From the NCBI GenBank assembly GCA_963733845.1, contig CAVTEM010000002.1, forward strand, positions 186,001 to 250,000: a DNA stretch of 64,000 nt, given 5' to 3'. Below are positions 1 through 8,366 of the stretch, piece after piece; position 1 is the stretch's first letter; every line of letters begins with the position of its first letter. The position numbers and the translations under genes were made by a program. This stretch comes from DATFQE01 sp963733845. Its GTDB lineage: Bacteria > Actinomycetota > Thermoleophilia > Gaiellales > Gaiellaceae. The notes beneath the pieces are model-generated. The model searched no databases. It was not told the DNA's origin and saw only the letters and a list, made by a program, of their open reading frames with translations.

Positions 1-1122
1 ACAGGCGGCCGACACCGCGAGCACGTCCGCAAGCCGGACCGGCACCGGATAGCCCTCGAGCCGGCGCTGGAGGGCTGGGACGGCGACGAAGATCGCAGCG
101 ACGGCCGAGAACGAGAGCTGGAAGCCCGGCTCGAGGACGCTATACGGGTTCCACGCGAGCAGGACGCCCGCCCCGACCAGCAGGAAGTACCAGCGATCCC
201 GTGGACGGGCGGCCAGCCAGGCGAGCGAGGCCAGCGCTCCGGCGACCCCGGCACGGACCACGGACGGCTGCCAGCCGACTGCGGCGACGTAGCCGGCAAT
301 TGCGGTGAGCGCCCCGAGCTGGCCCAGCCAGCGTGGCAGACCGACCAGCCACGCGAGCCCGAGCATGCCGCCCGCAACCAGCACGACGTTCTGCCCGGAT
401 ACCGCCAGGAGGTGGTAGAGGCCCGAGGCGCGGAAGCTGTCGCGGAGCTCCTCCGAGAGGCCCTCGTCCTCGCCGAGCACGACGCCCGCAAGCACCGCCC
501 GCCGCTCTCCCCGCAAGCCTGGAGCGAGGGTGCGCGCCATGTACGCACGCAGCCGGTCGGCGAAGCCTGGGAGCCCGCCGCGGCGGCCGACCTCGCGCCA
601 GCTACCGCCCTTCAGCACGACGTGGATGCCGCGGCGCCGGAGGTAGCCGGCTTCGTCGAACCCGTCCTCGGGCGGGCGTGGCCGCTCGATCTTGACAATC
701 GTCTCCACGATCGCTCCCTGCGGCGGCGAGCGGCCACGCGGGAGCTCGAGCAGCACCGACTCGCGCAGCTGCGATCGGTCGAGCCGCCGAAGCTGCGCCG
801 GGACGCGGATCTGGAAGCGGGAGCGCCGGGAGGGGCCCGTCACCACGGCCTGGACGCGGGCGGTCTCCCCCACTCGCGCGGAGAGCACACTGCGGTCGAG
901 CGCCGTGAGACGGGCGCTGCCCCACCACAGACCGGCGAGGAGCAGGGCGAGCGCAAGGCAGGCGAAGCGGCCGGAACCGACGAGCGCGACGCTCGAACAG
1001 GCGGCGGCGACCGCGAGCGTCGCCACGAGTGGTCCGCCGGCACGCAGGACGTTCGCGAGCGCGAGCCCGAGGCACAGCGCGGCCGCGAGCACGTGTGGCG
1101 AGTACCGGACGAGAGCGCTCAC
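1..1122 (-). CDS. comEC: ComEC/Rec2 family DNA-uptake channel, N-terminal part (runs off the window)
   Basis: Polytopic membrane protein expected to carry single-stranded DNA across the inner membrane during natural transformation. About 374 residues are visible. Translation from the GTG at 1122 gives two hydrophobic N-terminal helices, a soluble OB-like stretch (RVGETARVQAVVTG) and then the Competence domain, whose hallmark HLLAVSGQNVVLVAGG is clear, followed by further membrane helices. The GTG overlaps the comEA stop as GTGA, so the two genes are translationally coupled. The C-terminal metallo-beta-lactamase-like part, if present, lies beyond base 1. The reading frame is intact throughout. 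Confidence 0.93.
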   Translation of the reverse strand, partial: MSALVRYSPHVLAAALCLGLALANVLRAGGPLVATLAVAAACSSVALVGSGRFACLALALLLAGLWWGSARLTALDRSVLSARVGETARVQAVVTGPSRRSRFQIRVPAQLRRLDRSQLRESVLLELPRGRSPPQGAIVETIVKIERPRPPEDGFDEAGYLRRRGIHVVLKGGSWREVGRRGGLPGFADRLRAYMARTLAPGLRGERRAVLAGVVLGEDEGLSEELRDSFRASGLYHLLAVSGQNVVLVAGGMLGLAWLVGLPRWLGQLGALTAIAGYVAAVGWQPSVVRAGVAGALASLAWLAARPRDRWYFLLVGAGVLLAWNPYSVLEPGFQLSFSAVAAIFVAVPALQRRLEGYPVPVRLADVLAVSAAC

Positions 1123-1691
1123 GGGGCGGTCAGCTCCCGCAGCTGCTCCAGGCGGGCAGGGCCGATGCCCGGAACGGCGTCGAGCTCGTCCACCGAGGTG
1201 AACGCCCCATGCTCCTCGCGGAAGTCGAGGATCTTCTGCGCGGTCGTCGGCCCGACGCCGGGCAGGGCATCCAGCTGCTCGAGCGTCGCCGTGTTCAGGT
1301 GCACCGGGCCGGCGGGAGTCCCCGGCGCCGCCGACGCTCCCGGCGCCGCCCGCCTGGGCACGACGACCTGGGCGCCGTCCGCGATGGGAGCGGCGAGGTT
1401 GACGAGGGAGACGTCGGCCCGTCGCGTCGCGCCTCCCGCGCGGGCGACCGCATCAGCGATCCGGGAGCCCTCTCGCAGGCGGTAGAGGCCCGGACGGCGC
1501 ACGGCGCCGACCACGTGGACGACGAGGGCCGCCGGTGCAGCTGCGTCGACCGCCTCGAGCGGCCGCTCGACCGGCGCAGCGCTCGAGGACGTGCCTGCGC
1601 CCACCACGTAGCGGCCGCCGACTGCAAGCGCGGCGACGAGGAGAAGCGCGCCGGCGAGCGCGCGACGGCGTGAGAGCGGAGGCCAGCCCAT
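1119..1691 (-). CDS. comEA: ComEA-type DNA receptor (SLBB + helix-hairpin-helix)
   Basis: Membrane-anchored double-stranded DNA-binding protein that feeds DNA to ComEC. The 190-residue product has an N-terminal membrane anchor (about 10-30), an SLBB-type domain (about 52-125, with VHVVGAVRRPGLYRL), a Pro/Ala linker and a C-terminal tandem helix-hairpin-helix domain (about 130-188; LNTATLEQLDALPGVGP and LDAVPGIGPARLEQL). Length and order are typical of actinobacterial ComEA. It is the first gene of a comEA-comEC pair with a 4-base overlap. Confidence 0.95.
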   Translation of the reverse strand: MGWPPLSRRRALAGALLLVAALAVGGRYVVGAGTSSSAAPVERPLEAVDAAAPAALVVHVVGAVRRPGLYRLREGSRIADAVARAGGATRRADVSLVNLAAPIADGAQVVVPRRAAPGASAAPGTPAGPVHLNTATLEQLDALPGVGPTTAQKILDFREEHGAFTSVDELDAVPGIGPARLEQLRELTAP

Positions 1692-1795
1692 GTCGCCGAT
1701 CGTGGCGAGAGAAAGCGCACAGGTGGGTGACGCCTTCGTGCCGAATGTGTGCCGGCGTGTGACGGCGAAGTAGCGTTGCGACGTAGAGGAGGTGC

Positions 1796-2341
1796 GTGAA
1801 CGCAGTGACGCCCTCGTGGTCAGTGACTCGCCGACGGCTCGACGCCGAGAGGCGGAGCTTCGCGTCCGTGGCCGAGGAGCACCTCGATGCCGTCTACCGC
1901 TTTCTCGTCTACCTGACCAAAGACGTGAACACAGCCGACGACCTCACCCAAGAGACCTTCACCCGGGCGTTGAACGCCTGGGGTCGCTTCGACGAGCGGC
2001 GCGGGAGCGCCCGTACCTGGCTCTGCCAGATCGCCCGCAGCGCCGCGCTCGACCACTTCCGCTCGGAGCAGCGGCGTCGCAAGCGCGAGGAGGCGTACGC
2101 CGCCACGGAGCCGACGAGCGAGGAGCGCGACCCGTTCGCCTCGCTGTCGCCGCCGCTGCGCAAGGCGCTGAAGGAGCTCTCGGCGGCCGACCGCGAAGTG
2201 ATCGCACTGCGCGTGATCCTGGAGCTGGACGGCGAGGCGGCGGCACGGGTAATGGGAATCGGGCGCACGGCCTGCGCGATGAGGCTGGGCCGTGCGCTGA
2301 AGAAGCTCGAGGAGAAGGTGGATATCGATGCGCTGGTCTGA
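1796..2341 (+). CDS. ECF-type RNA polymerase sigma factor
   Basis: Alternative sigma factor of 181 residues. Region 2 is at about 27-95 (DDLTQETFTRALNAW matches the core-binding/-10 recognition helix) and region 4 at about 125-178 (LSAADREVIALRVILELDG, with a helix-turn-helix after it). The GTG start at 1796 sits 3 bases downstream of GAGGAGGT and is preferred over others for that reason. The next gene begins at or inside the stop codon and encodes a membrane DUF4349 protein, so the pair probably behaves as a sigma factor and its membrane partner, though the partner has no recognisable anti-sigma zinc-finger motif. Confidence 0.9.
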   Translation: MNAVTPSWSVTRRRLDAERRSFASVAEEHLDAVYRFLVYLTKDVNTADDLTQETFTRALNAWGRFDERRGSARTWLCQIARSAALDHFRSEQRRRKREEAYAATEPTSEERDPFASLSPPLRKALKELSAADREVIALRVILELDGEAAARVMGIGRTACAMRLGRALKKLEEKVDIDALV

Positions 2342-3539
2342 TCGCAAGGAACGACGAAAAGCTCGAGGCTCTCCTGCGCGGCGAGGACGACAGCCGGCTC
2401 GGCACGGCACTTGCGGAGATGCGCGAGCAGGTCCCGGAGGCGCCGGCGGAGCTGCGCGAGCGGATCCGGGCGCTCGCCGCGGAGGAGGCACGGGTCGAAC
2501 CGCGACCACGCCGAGCCCGGTTCGGTGGCAACCGCCTCTCGTTCGCACGCGTCGGCGCGATCGCCGCGGCGGCGCTCGTCGTCGCAGTGGCGATCCCGGC
2601 CGTGGTCGGTATCGCCCGAGACGGTGCGGGCGACGAGACCTCGTCGAGCTCGCCCGCGCCCCAGGCGAGCGTGGAAGCCGCTCGGCGGCCAGCCTCTGCT
2701 CCCGCCGACTGCCGCAGAGGACTCGACGGGCTCCGGCGACCTCCAGGAACGGCTCGCGTCACCGCAGGCCGCTCCGCCTCCGCCGCCGGCCGCAGCCGGC
2801 AAGGACACCGGCACGTCGTCACGCGCCGGCGCCGCGCCGCTGCCCTCGGCGAACCGCGCCCAGGACTACTCCGCGAGCATCAAGCTTCACGTCGACGATC
2901 CCGACGAGCTGTCGGAGGCCGTGCAGAGCGCGATCCGCTCCACCCGCGCGCTCGGCGGCTACGTCACCTACGTCGACTACGGCACGAGCGGCGCGAAGGA
3001 CGGCGAGGCGACCCTTGCCGTGCGCGTGCCTGTCGGCCGCGTTCAGACCGCTGTCGCCCGCTTCTCACAGCTCGGGACGATCCTCGAGCAACAGACGGAG
3101 ATCGTCGACGTGCAGGGCCGGATCGACCGGATCACCCAGGACATCCAGCGGCGGCGCGACCGGATCGCCAAGCTCGAGGCCGAGCTCCAGGACCCGACGC
3201 TCGGCGAGACAGAGCGCGACCGGCTCGAGGCGCGGCTCGTCCAGGCGAAGCGCGGGCTGGCCAACGCGACCAGGCAAGCGCGCCGCCGTCCTGCGCCAGA
3301 GCCGCTTCGCGAAGCTCGACCTCGCCTTCACGACGGAGAAGAGCAACGAGCCCGCGCCGCCGCCGAGCGAGCTGCGCAGCACGCTCGACGACGCGATCGG
3401 CATCCTCGCGGCCGAGCTCGGCGTGCTGCTGTTCGTCCTGATCGCGGGCGCCCCGTTCATCGCCCTGGCGATCCTCGGCTGGCTCGGCGCACGGGCGCTC
3501 AGGCGCGGCGCAACCCAGCGAGTGCTCGAACGCGCTTAG
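2338..3539 (+). CDS. DUF4349 membrane protein, frameshifted
   Basis: Coding continues in three frames: an N-terminal cytoplasmic part and one membrane helix (about 2338-2680), the DUF4349 core with a coiled coil (about 2680-3270; it contains YSASIKLHVDDPDELSEAVQ and an RIDRITQDIQRRRDRIAKLE coiled coil), then a C-terminal membrane helix (about 3275-3539). Two single-base indels are therefore present. The start is unclear: CTG 2338 overlaps the sigma stop as CTGA, or ATG 2328 is used with a further indel. The downstream stop TAG overlaps the leuS stop on the other strand. Function is unknown; position suggests a partner or regulator of the sigma factor. Confidence 0.75.
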
Positions 3540-5981
3540 CCCACGACGAGGTTCACGAGCTTGCGCGGAACCACGATCGTCTGGCGGATCTCCTTGCCGT
3601 CCAGGTGGGCCTGCACCTTGGGCAGCTCGCGGGCCCGCGCGACGAGCTCGTCCTCCGACGCTTCGACCGGCATCTCGATCCGGTCGCGGACCCGGCCGTT
3701 CACCTGCACGACCAGCTCGAAGGTCTCCATCGCCAGCAGCGCGGGGTCGGCCTCCGGCCAGGGGTGCTCCCACAGGCGCTCGTAGCCGAACCGCTCCCAC
3801 AGCTCCTCGGAGATGTGGGCCGCGTACGGCTGGATCAGCGAGACCGCGGTCTCGGCCGCGAACCGGGCCGCCGGGTCGTCCGGGTCGCGCGAGATGTCGT
3901 TCACCAGCTCCATCACGGCCGCGATCGGCGTGTTCAGGGCGAAGCGGCGGCCGATGTCGTCGGTCACCTTGGCGATCGTCTTGTGCGCCTTGCGCGCCAG
4001 GGGCGTGTCGGGCGGCGGGCCGGCCGGCTTGTCCATCTGCTCCATGACGACCCGCCAGAGGCGGTTCAGGAACCGGACCATCCCCTCGAAGCCCTCGTCC
4101 TGCCACTCGGCGTCCTGCTCGACCGGCCCGATGAACATCAGGTAGATGCGGCAGGCGTCGGCCCCGAAGCGCTCGATGTAGTCGTCGGGGACGATGACGT
4201 TCCCCTTCGACTTGGACATCTTCGCGCCGCGGTAGTGCAGCATCCCCTGCGTGAACAGGCGCGCGAACGGCTCGCGGAAGCCGACCAGGTCGATGTCGTT
4301 CAGCACCTTCGTGAAGAAGCGCGCGTAGAGCAGGTGGAGGATCGCGTGCTCGATCCCGCCGATGTACTGGTTGACCGGCAGCCAGTAGTCCGCGATCGCG
4401 CGGTCCCATGGCAGCGTCGTCGTTGTGCGCGTCCGCGTAGCGGATGAAGTACCAGGAGGAGTCGACGAACGTGTCCATCGTGTCCGTCTCGCGACGCGCT
4501 TCTCCGCCGCACTTGGGGCACGGTCGTGCGCACCCAGTCCTCCGCCGCCGCCAGCGGCGAGCGGCCCTTCGGCAGGTACTCCTCGACCTCGGGCAGCAGC
4601 ACCGGCAGCTCCTCGTCCGGCACTGCCACGATGCCGCAACCGTCGCAATGGACGATCGGGATCGGCGCGCCCCAGTAGCGCTGCGCGTGACAGCAGCCAG
4701 TCGCGCAGGCGGAAGTGGATCGCCGGCCGGGCGCGCTGCCGCTGCTCGAGCCACTCGACGATCGCCTTCTTCGCCTTCGGGCTCGGCATGCCGCTGAACT
4801 GCGCCGAGTTGACCAGCACCTCGTCGGCGGTGTGGTCCGACGAACGCGGCGCCTTCCTCGACCTCGCCGTCGGCCGGCACGACGACGACCTTGACGGGCA
4901 GCTCGTACCGCTGCGCGAACTCGAAGTCCCGCTGGTCGTGCGCGGGGACGCCCATGATCGCGCCGGTGCCGTACTCCATCAGCACGTAGTCGGCGACCCA
5001 GATCGGGATCCGCGACTCGTCGGCCGGGTTGGTCGCGAAGCGGCCCGTGAAGACGCCGTCGCGCTCCTTCTCCTCGCGCTCGACGGTCGTGCGCGCAGCG
5101 GCGTGCTTTGCATAGTCGAGCACCTCCTCCTCGTGCGGCGTCCCGCGCACCAGCTCGGGCACCAGCGGGTGCTCGGGAGCGACGACGAAGAACGTGGCGC
5201 CGAACAGCGTGTCCGGGCGGGTGGTGAACACCTCGATGTCGCGGTCGATCTCCTCGACGCGGAACAGCAGGTCGGCGCCCTCGGAGCGACCGATCCAGTT
5301 GCGCTGCATGATCAGGACGCGCTCGGGCCAGGACTCCAGCAGCTCCATCTCCTGCAGCAGCTCGTCCGCGTACGCGGTGATGCGGAAGAACCACTGCTCC
5401 AGGTTGCGCGCCTCGACCTCGGCGCCGCAGCGCTCGCAGCGGCCGTCGATCACCTGCTCGTTGGCCAGCACGGTCTGGTCGTTCGGGCACCACTTGACCG
5501 GCGCCTCCTTGCGGTACGCCAGGTCGCGCTCGAAGAAGCGCAGGAACAGCCACTGCGTCCAGCGGTAGTACTCGGGCTCGTGCGTGGTCAGCACGCGGTC
5601 CCAGTCGATCGCCCAGCCCATCCGCTCCATCTGCCGCCGGATCGAGACGATGTTCCGCTCGGTCACCTCACGCGGATGGCGCCCCTCCTTGATCGCCGCG
5701 TTCTCCGCAGGCAGGCCGAACGCGTCGTAGCCCATCGGCCGCATGACGGCATAGCCGTGGCGGCGGCGGAAGTGGGCAACGACCTCGCCGAGCATGTAGT
5801 TCCGGACGTGCCCCATGTGCAGCTCGCCGGAGGGGTAGGGCAGCATCTCGAGCACGTACGTCTTCTTGCGCGCGCGGCTCTCGATCTCCGCGGGGTCGGG
5901 GTTGGGCACGTGGAAGGCGTTCTCCTCGGCCCAGATCCGCTGCCACTTCGCCTCGATCGCCTGTGGGTCGTATCGCTCCAT
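3536..5981 (-). CDS. leuS: Leucyl-tRNA synthetase, several frameshifts
   Basis: Class I aminoacyl-tRNA synthetase that charges tRNA-Leu. The N-terminal half is intact and carries the HIGH motif as PYPSGELHMGHVRNYMLGE, a zinc knuckle (WCPNDQ...CERCG) and the editing domain (TTRPDTLFGATFFVV). The C-terminal half carries KMSKS (AKMSKSKGNVIVPDD) and the anticodon-binding domain. About four to six single-base indels between 4380 and 4840 scatter the middle over three frames, yet every segment aligns in order, so I read this as sequence error in an essential gene. ATG 5981 follows GGAGG by about 8 bases. Its leader contains a probable attenuator. Confidence 0.93.
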
Positions 5982-5999
5982 TTCCTGCCTCCAGAAACG

Positions 6000-6023
6000 A
6001 AAAAGCCTCTCGTCAGAGAGGCC
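6000..6023 (-). terminator. Intrinsic terminator hairpin in the leuS leader
   Basis: On the minus strand a 7-bp perfect stem (GCCTCTC/GAGAGGC, 4-base loop) is followed immediately by a run of five T. It lies only about 20 bases upstream of the leuS ATG and downstream of the proposed promoter. No other minus-strand gene precedes it, so it can only act within the leuS leader, as an attenuator. Confidence 0.75.
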
Positions 6024-6064
6024 GTGGAGAGCTGGCGCGGCGGTCGCCGCGGTCGCTCCCTGCG

Positions 6065-6088
6065 CTACCCGAGAAGCTGTCCCTTCAT
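6065..6088 (-). CDS. Putative leucine leader peptide of leuS
   Basis: Seven-codon open reading frame, ATG to TAG, encoding MKGQLLG with adjacent Leu codons CTT CTC just before the stop. It lies in the leuS leader between the proposed promoter and the terminator hairpin. The stretch CAGGGAG, 3 bases after the TAG, can pair with CTCTCTG in the upstream arm of the terminator, giving a mutually exclusive antiterminator. A ribosome ending at the TAG would cover CAGGGAG; one stalled at the Leu codons would not. There is no clear ribosome binding site, and the ATG would lie within a few bases of the predicted transcript start, so initiation would be near-leaderless. Confidence 0.5.
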   Translation of the reverse strand: MKGQLLG

Positions 6089-6098
6089 CTCGAATGTG

Positions 6099-6127
6099 AC
6101 TGTAGCAAGCTGTACCGTCGCCGTCAC
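6099..6127 (-). promoter_or_regulatory. Candidate leuS promoter
   Basis: On the minus strand a GTGACG -35-like hexamer is followed after 17 bases by TACAGT, which fits the TAnnnT -10 pattern. Transcription would begin near 6092, giving a leader of about 110 bases that contains the leucine leader peptide and the terminator. Assigned from spacing and hexamers only. Confidence 0.4.
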
Positions 6128-6149
6128 CCCGACGCTAGGAGGAGAGCCA

Positions 6150-6536
6150 ATGGCCGACTACACGGTGCTGAAGGTCTCGGAGGTCGACGACCAGGGCCCC
6201 AACTTCGGGCTCGAGGGCAAGATGGAGGCGCGCTTCATGCGCGTCGACCTCGGGTGCGAGAACTGCGGCGTGACCTATCTGCGGATCGCACCGAACTTCC
6301 GGATCCCCTTCGGGCACCGCCACAAGGTGCAGGAGGAGGTCTACATGCTCGTCTCGGGCAGCGCCCGGATCAAGCTCGAGGACGAGGTCTACGACCTCGA
6401 GCCGTGGACTGCAGTGCGCATGTCGAAGGACACGACCCGCGGTTTGGAGGCCGGGCCGGAAGGAGCCGAGTTCGTGCTCGTCGGCGCCCCCAACACCGGG
6501 CCGGGCGACGCGATCACCGAGCAGGGCTGGTGGTAG
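6150..6536 (+). CDS. Small cupin-domain protein
   Basis: A 128-residue single-domain cupin. The metal-binding motif 1 is visible as FGHRHKVQEEVYMLVSG (His, His, Glu), followed by the short beta-barrel strand pattern ending in FVLVGAPNTGPG. Substrate is unknown. ATG 6150 follows AGGAGG (6138-6143) by 6 bases. The ureohydrolase gene starts only 4 bases after the stop, so the two are probably co-transcribed. It is divergent from leuS. Confidence 0.85.
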   Translation: MADYTVLKVSEVDDQGPNFGLEGKMEARFMRVDLGCENCGVTYLRIAPNFRIPFGHRHKVQEEVYMLVSGSARIKLEDEVYDLEPWTAVRMSKDTTRGLEAGPEGAEFVLVGAPNTGPGDAITEQGWW

Positions 6537-6540
6537 AGCC

Positions 6541-7512
6541 CTGATCGACCCGCTCGAGCGCTGGCGCGAGCACGGCGAGAAGCCCGACTACGCCGGCCTG
6601 CTCACCTTCGGCGGAGCGCCCTACACGCAGGATCCCGCCGAGCTGGCGGGCATCGACGTGGCGATCGTGGGCGCGCCCACCGACGACCTCGTCTCCGACC
6701 GCCCGGGCGCGCGCTTCGGCCCGCGAGCGATCCGCGCGGCGAGCTGCCCTCCCGGGCCGCACCTGGAAGCGGGGATCGACGCGTTCGAGCTCCTGCGGAT
6801 CGTCGACTTCGGGGACGCGGCCGTCATGCCGGCCGACCCCGCCCGCTCGCACGCCGAGATCGAGGCGCTCGTGGGCGACGTGCTCGCAGCCGGCGCGCTG
6901 CCGGTCGTGCTCGGCGGCGACCATTCGATCGCCGAGCCCGACATCCGGGCCTGCGCCGCCAAGCACGGCCCCCTCGGGCTCGTGCACTTCGACACGCACA
7001 CGGACACGGGCACAGAGGTCTTCGGCGTCGAGGTCTCGCACGGGACGCCGATGTACCGGCTCGTCGAGGCCGGGCTGGTCGACCCGACGCGCTACGTGCA
7101 GATCGGGTTGCGCGGCTACTGGCCCGGCGAGCGCGAGTTTGCCTGGCAGTCCGAGCGCGGGATCAGGGCGCTGTTCATGCACGACGTCCGCGATCTCGGG
7201 ATCCGCGAAGTCGTCCGGCGAACGGTCGAGATCGTGGGCGCCGGGCCCGCGTACCTGACGGTGGACGTCGACGTGCTCGACCCGGGCTTCGCCCCGGGCA
7301 CCGGGACGCCCGAGCCCGGCGGGATGACCCCGGTCGACCTGCTCTGGGCGGTGCGCACGGTGGCGGAGCAGCTGGAGCTGGTCGGCGCCGAGGTCGTGGA
7401 GGTGTGCCCGCAGCAGATCGGCTCGCTCGACCCGACCGCGCTGGTCGCCGAGCGCACCGTGCGCGAGCTGCTGACCGGGATCGCGCTCAGGCGCCGCGCC
7501 GAACGCGGCTGA
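6541..7512 (+). CDS. Agmatinase/ureohydrolase family protein
   Basis: Binuclear-Mn ureohydrolase (arginase/agmatinase fold). Metal ligands are seen in GGDHS, in HFDTHTDT (usual HxDAHxD, here with Thr for Ala) and in DVDVLDPGFAPGTGTPEPGG. Coding similarity begins at LIDPLERWREHGEKPDY, upstream of the first canonical start (GTG 6658), so the true start is either CTG 6541 or GTG 6530 with one base missing in the CCC run at 6539-6541. The exact substrate (agmatine, guanidinobutyrate or a related guanidino compound) cannot be told from sequence. It follows the cupin gene by 4 bases and overlaps the next, convergent gene by 26 bases. Confidence 0.88.
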   Translation: MIDPLERWREHGEKPDYAGLLTFGGAPYTQDPAELAGIDVAIVGAPTDDLVSDRPGARFGPRAIRAASCPPGPHLEAGIDAFELLRIVDFGDAAVMPADPARSHAEIEALVGDVLAAGALPVVLGGDHSIAEPDIRACAAKHGPLGLVHFDTHTDTGTEVFGVEVSHGTPMYRLVEAGLVDPTRYVQIGLRGYWPGEREFAWQSERGIRALFMHDVRDLGIREVVRRTVEIVGAGPAYLTVDVDVLDPGFAPGTGTPEPGGMTPVDLLWAVRTVAEQLELVGAEVVEVCPQQIGSLDPTALVAERTVRELLTGIALRRRAERG

Positions 7513-8344
7513 CTTTGTCCAGGCCGCGCTCGGTCCACGTCTGCCGGGCGGAGTCGAAGTGGCCCGCGATCGCGCGGCCGTACGGCCCCGAGACCCGCTT
7601 TGCGTAGGCGCCGAATCCCTCGTCACGCAGCGGCTTCCAGTCCTCGGCGTAGGGCACGGCGAGCTCGTCGCGCGAGACGTTGCGGGCGGAGAGCAGAAAC
7701 GCGAGCCCGATGCCCTGCGAGACCGCGAGCAGGGAGCGTTCCTCGCGCCGGGACTGCTGCCGCAGCCCGCGGTACAGGGCGGCCAGCTCGTCCGGGCCCG
7801 GCAGGTCGCCCGCATGGTCTCGCAGCTCGGCGAACGACCGCCGTAGCTCGGCCAGCTCGAGCGGCGGGATGTCGATCAGGCGAGCGGCGGTGCCCGAGCC
7901 GCCCTCGAACGCCCCCAGCAGCTCGTCCACCGAACTGAACTCCGCTTCCGGCCGCAGCACGCTCGCCGCCTTCAGCTCGTCGGTGAGCGCCGCGAGGTAC
8001 ACGCGCGACCCGTGCGCGACGTCGCTCGCCGCCGCGAGCAGCCACAGCGGCGAGAAGCCGAACGCCGCGATCGAGCTGACCTCCACCACGTTGCCGGCTC
8101 CCTTGCGGAGCGCCAGCTCCTTGGGCGCGGGAGCGTCGGGCTCGGCGCTCGACGTCCCCTCGACGGCGCCGACGAGCTCGATCGAGATGCGCAGCAGGTT
8201 CTTCGCGCTCGCCTCGTACAGCCTCGACTGACGGACGAACCGCGGCAGCAGGACCTGCGCGGACTCGTGGATCGCGCCGGCGAGGCCGGCAACCAGCGAG
8301 CGGATCGCGCGCTCGGGCAGCGACAGGAGGAAGCTCGCACGCAC
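7487..8344 (-). CDS. Conserved actinobacterial protein of unknown function
   Basis: About 285 residues from GTG 8344, which follows GGAGGG by about 11 bases. The N-terminal part is amphipathic (LPERAIRSLVAGLAGAIHE), with a moderately hydrophobic middle (AAFGFSPLWLLAAASDVAHG) and an Arg/Glu-rich helical C-terminus. I recognise no catalytic motif and assign no function. Its start codon is only 22 bases from that of the divergent lysA, so promoters of the two genes must overlap or lie inside the coding regions. It overlaps the ureohydrolase 3' end convergently. Confidence 0.7.
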   Translation of the reverse strand: MRASFLLSLPERAIRSLVAGLAGAIHESAQVLLPRFVRQSRLYEASAKNLLRISIELVGAVEGTSSAEPDAPAPKELALRKGAGNVVEVSSIAAFGFSPLWLLAAASDVAHGSRVYLAALTDELKAASVLRPEAEFSSVDELLGAFEGGSGTAARLIDIPPLELAELRRSFAELRDHAGDLPGPDELAALYRGLRQQSRREERSLLAVSQGIGLAFLLSARNVSRDELAVPYAEDWKPLRDEGFGAYAKRVSGPYGRAIAGHFDSARQTWTERGLDKVSRVRRGA

Positions 8345-8366
8345 GTCCGCACCGTACCCTCCTGGG

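Noticed and set aside
6048..6061. T-box riboswitch in the leuS leader (AGGGAGCGACCGCG resembles the T-box AGGGTGGTACCGCG)
   Set aside because: The UGGN bulge that pairs with the tRNA end is absent (AGCG instead), and the leader of about 110 bases has no room for a standard stem I. The leader-peptide model explains the parts better.
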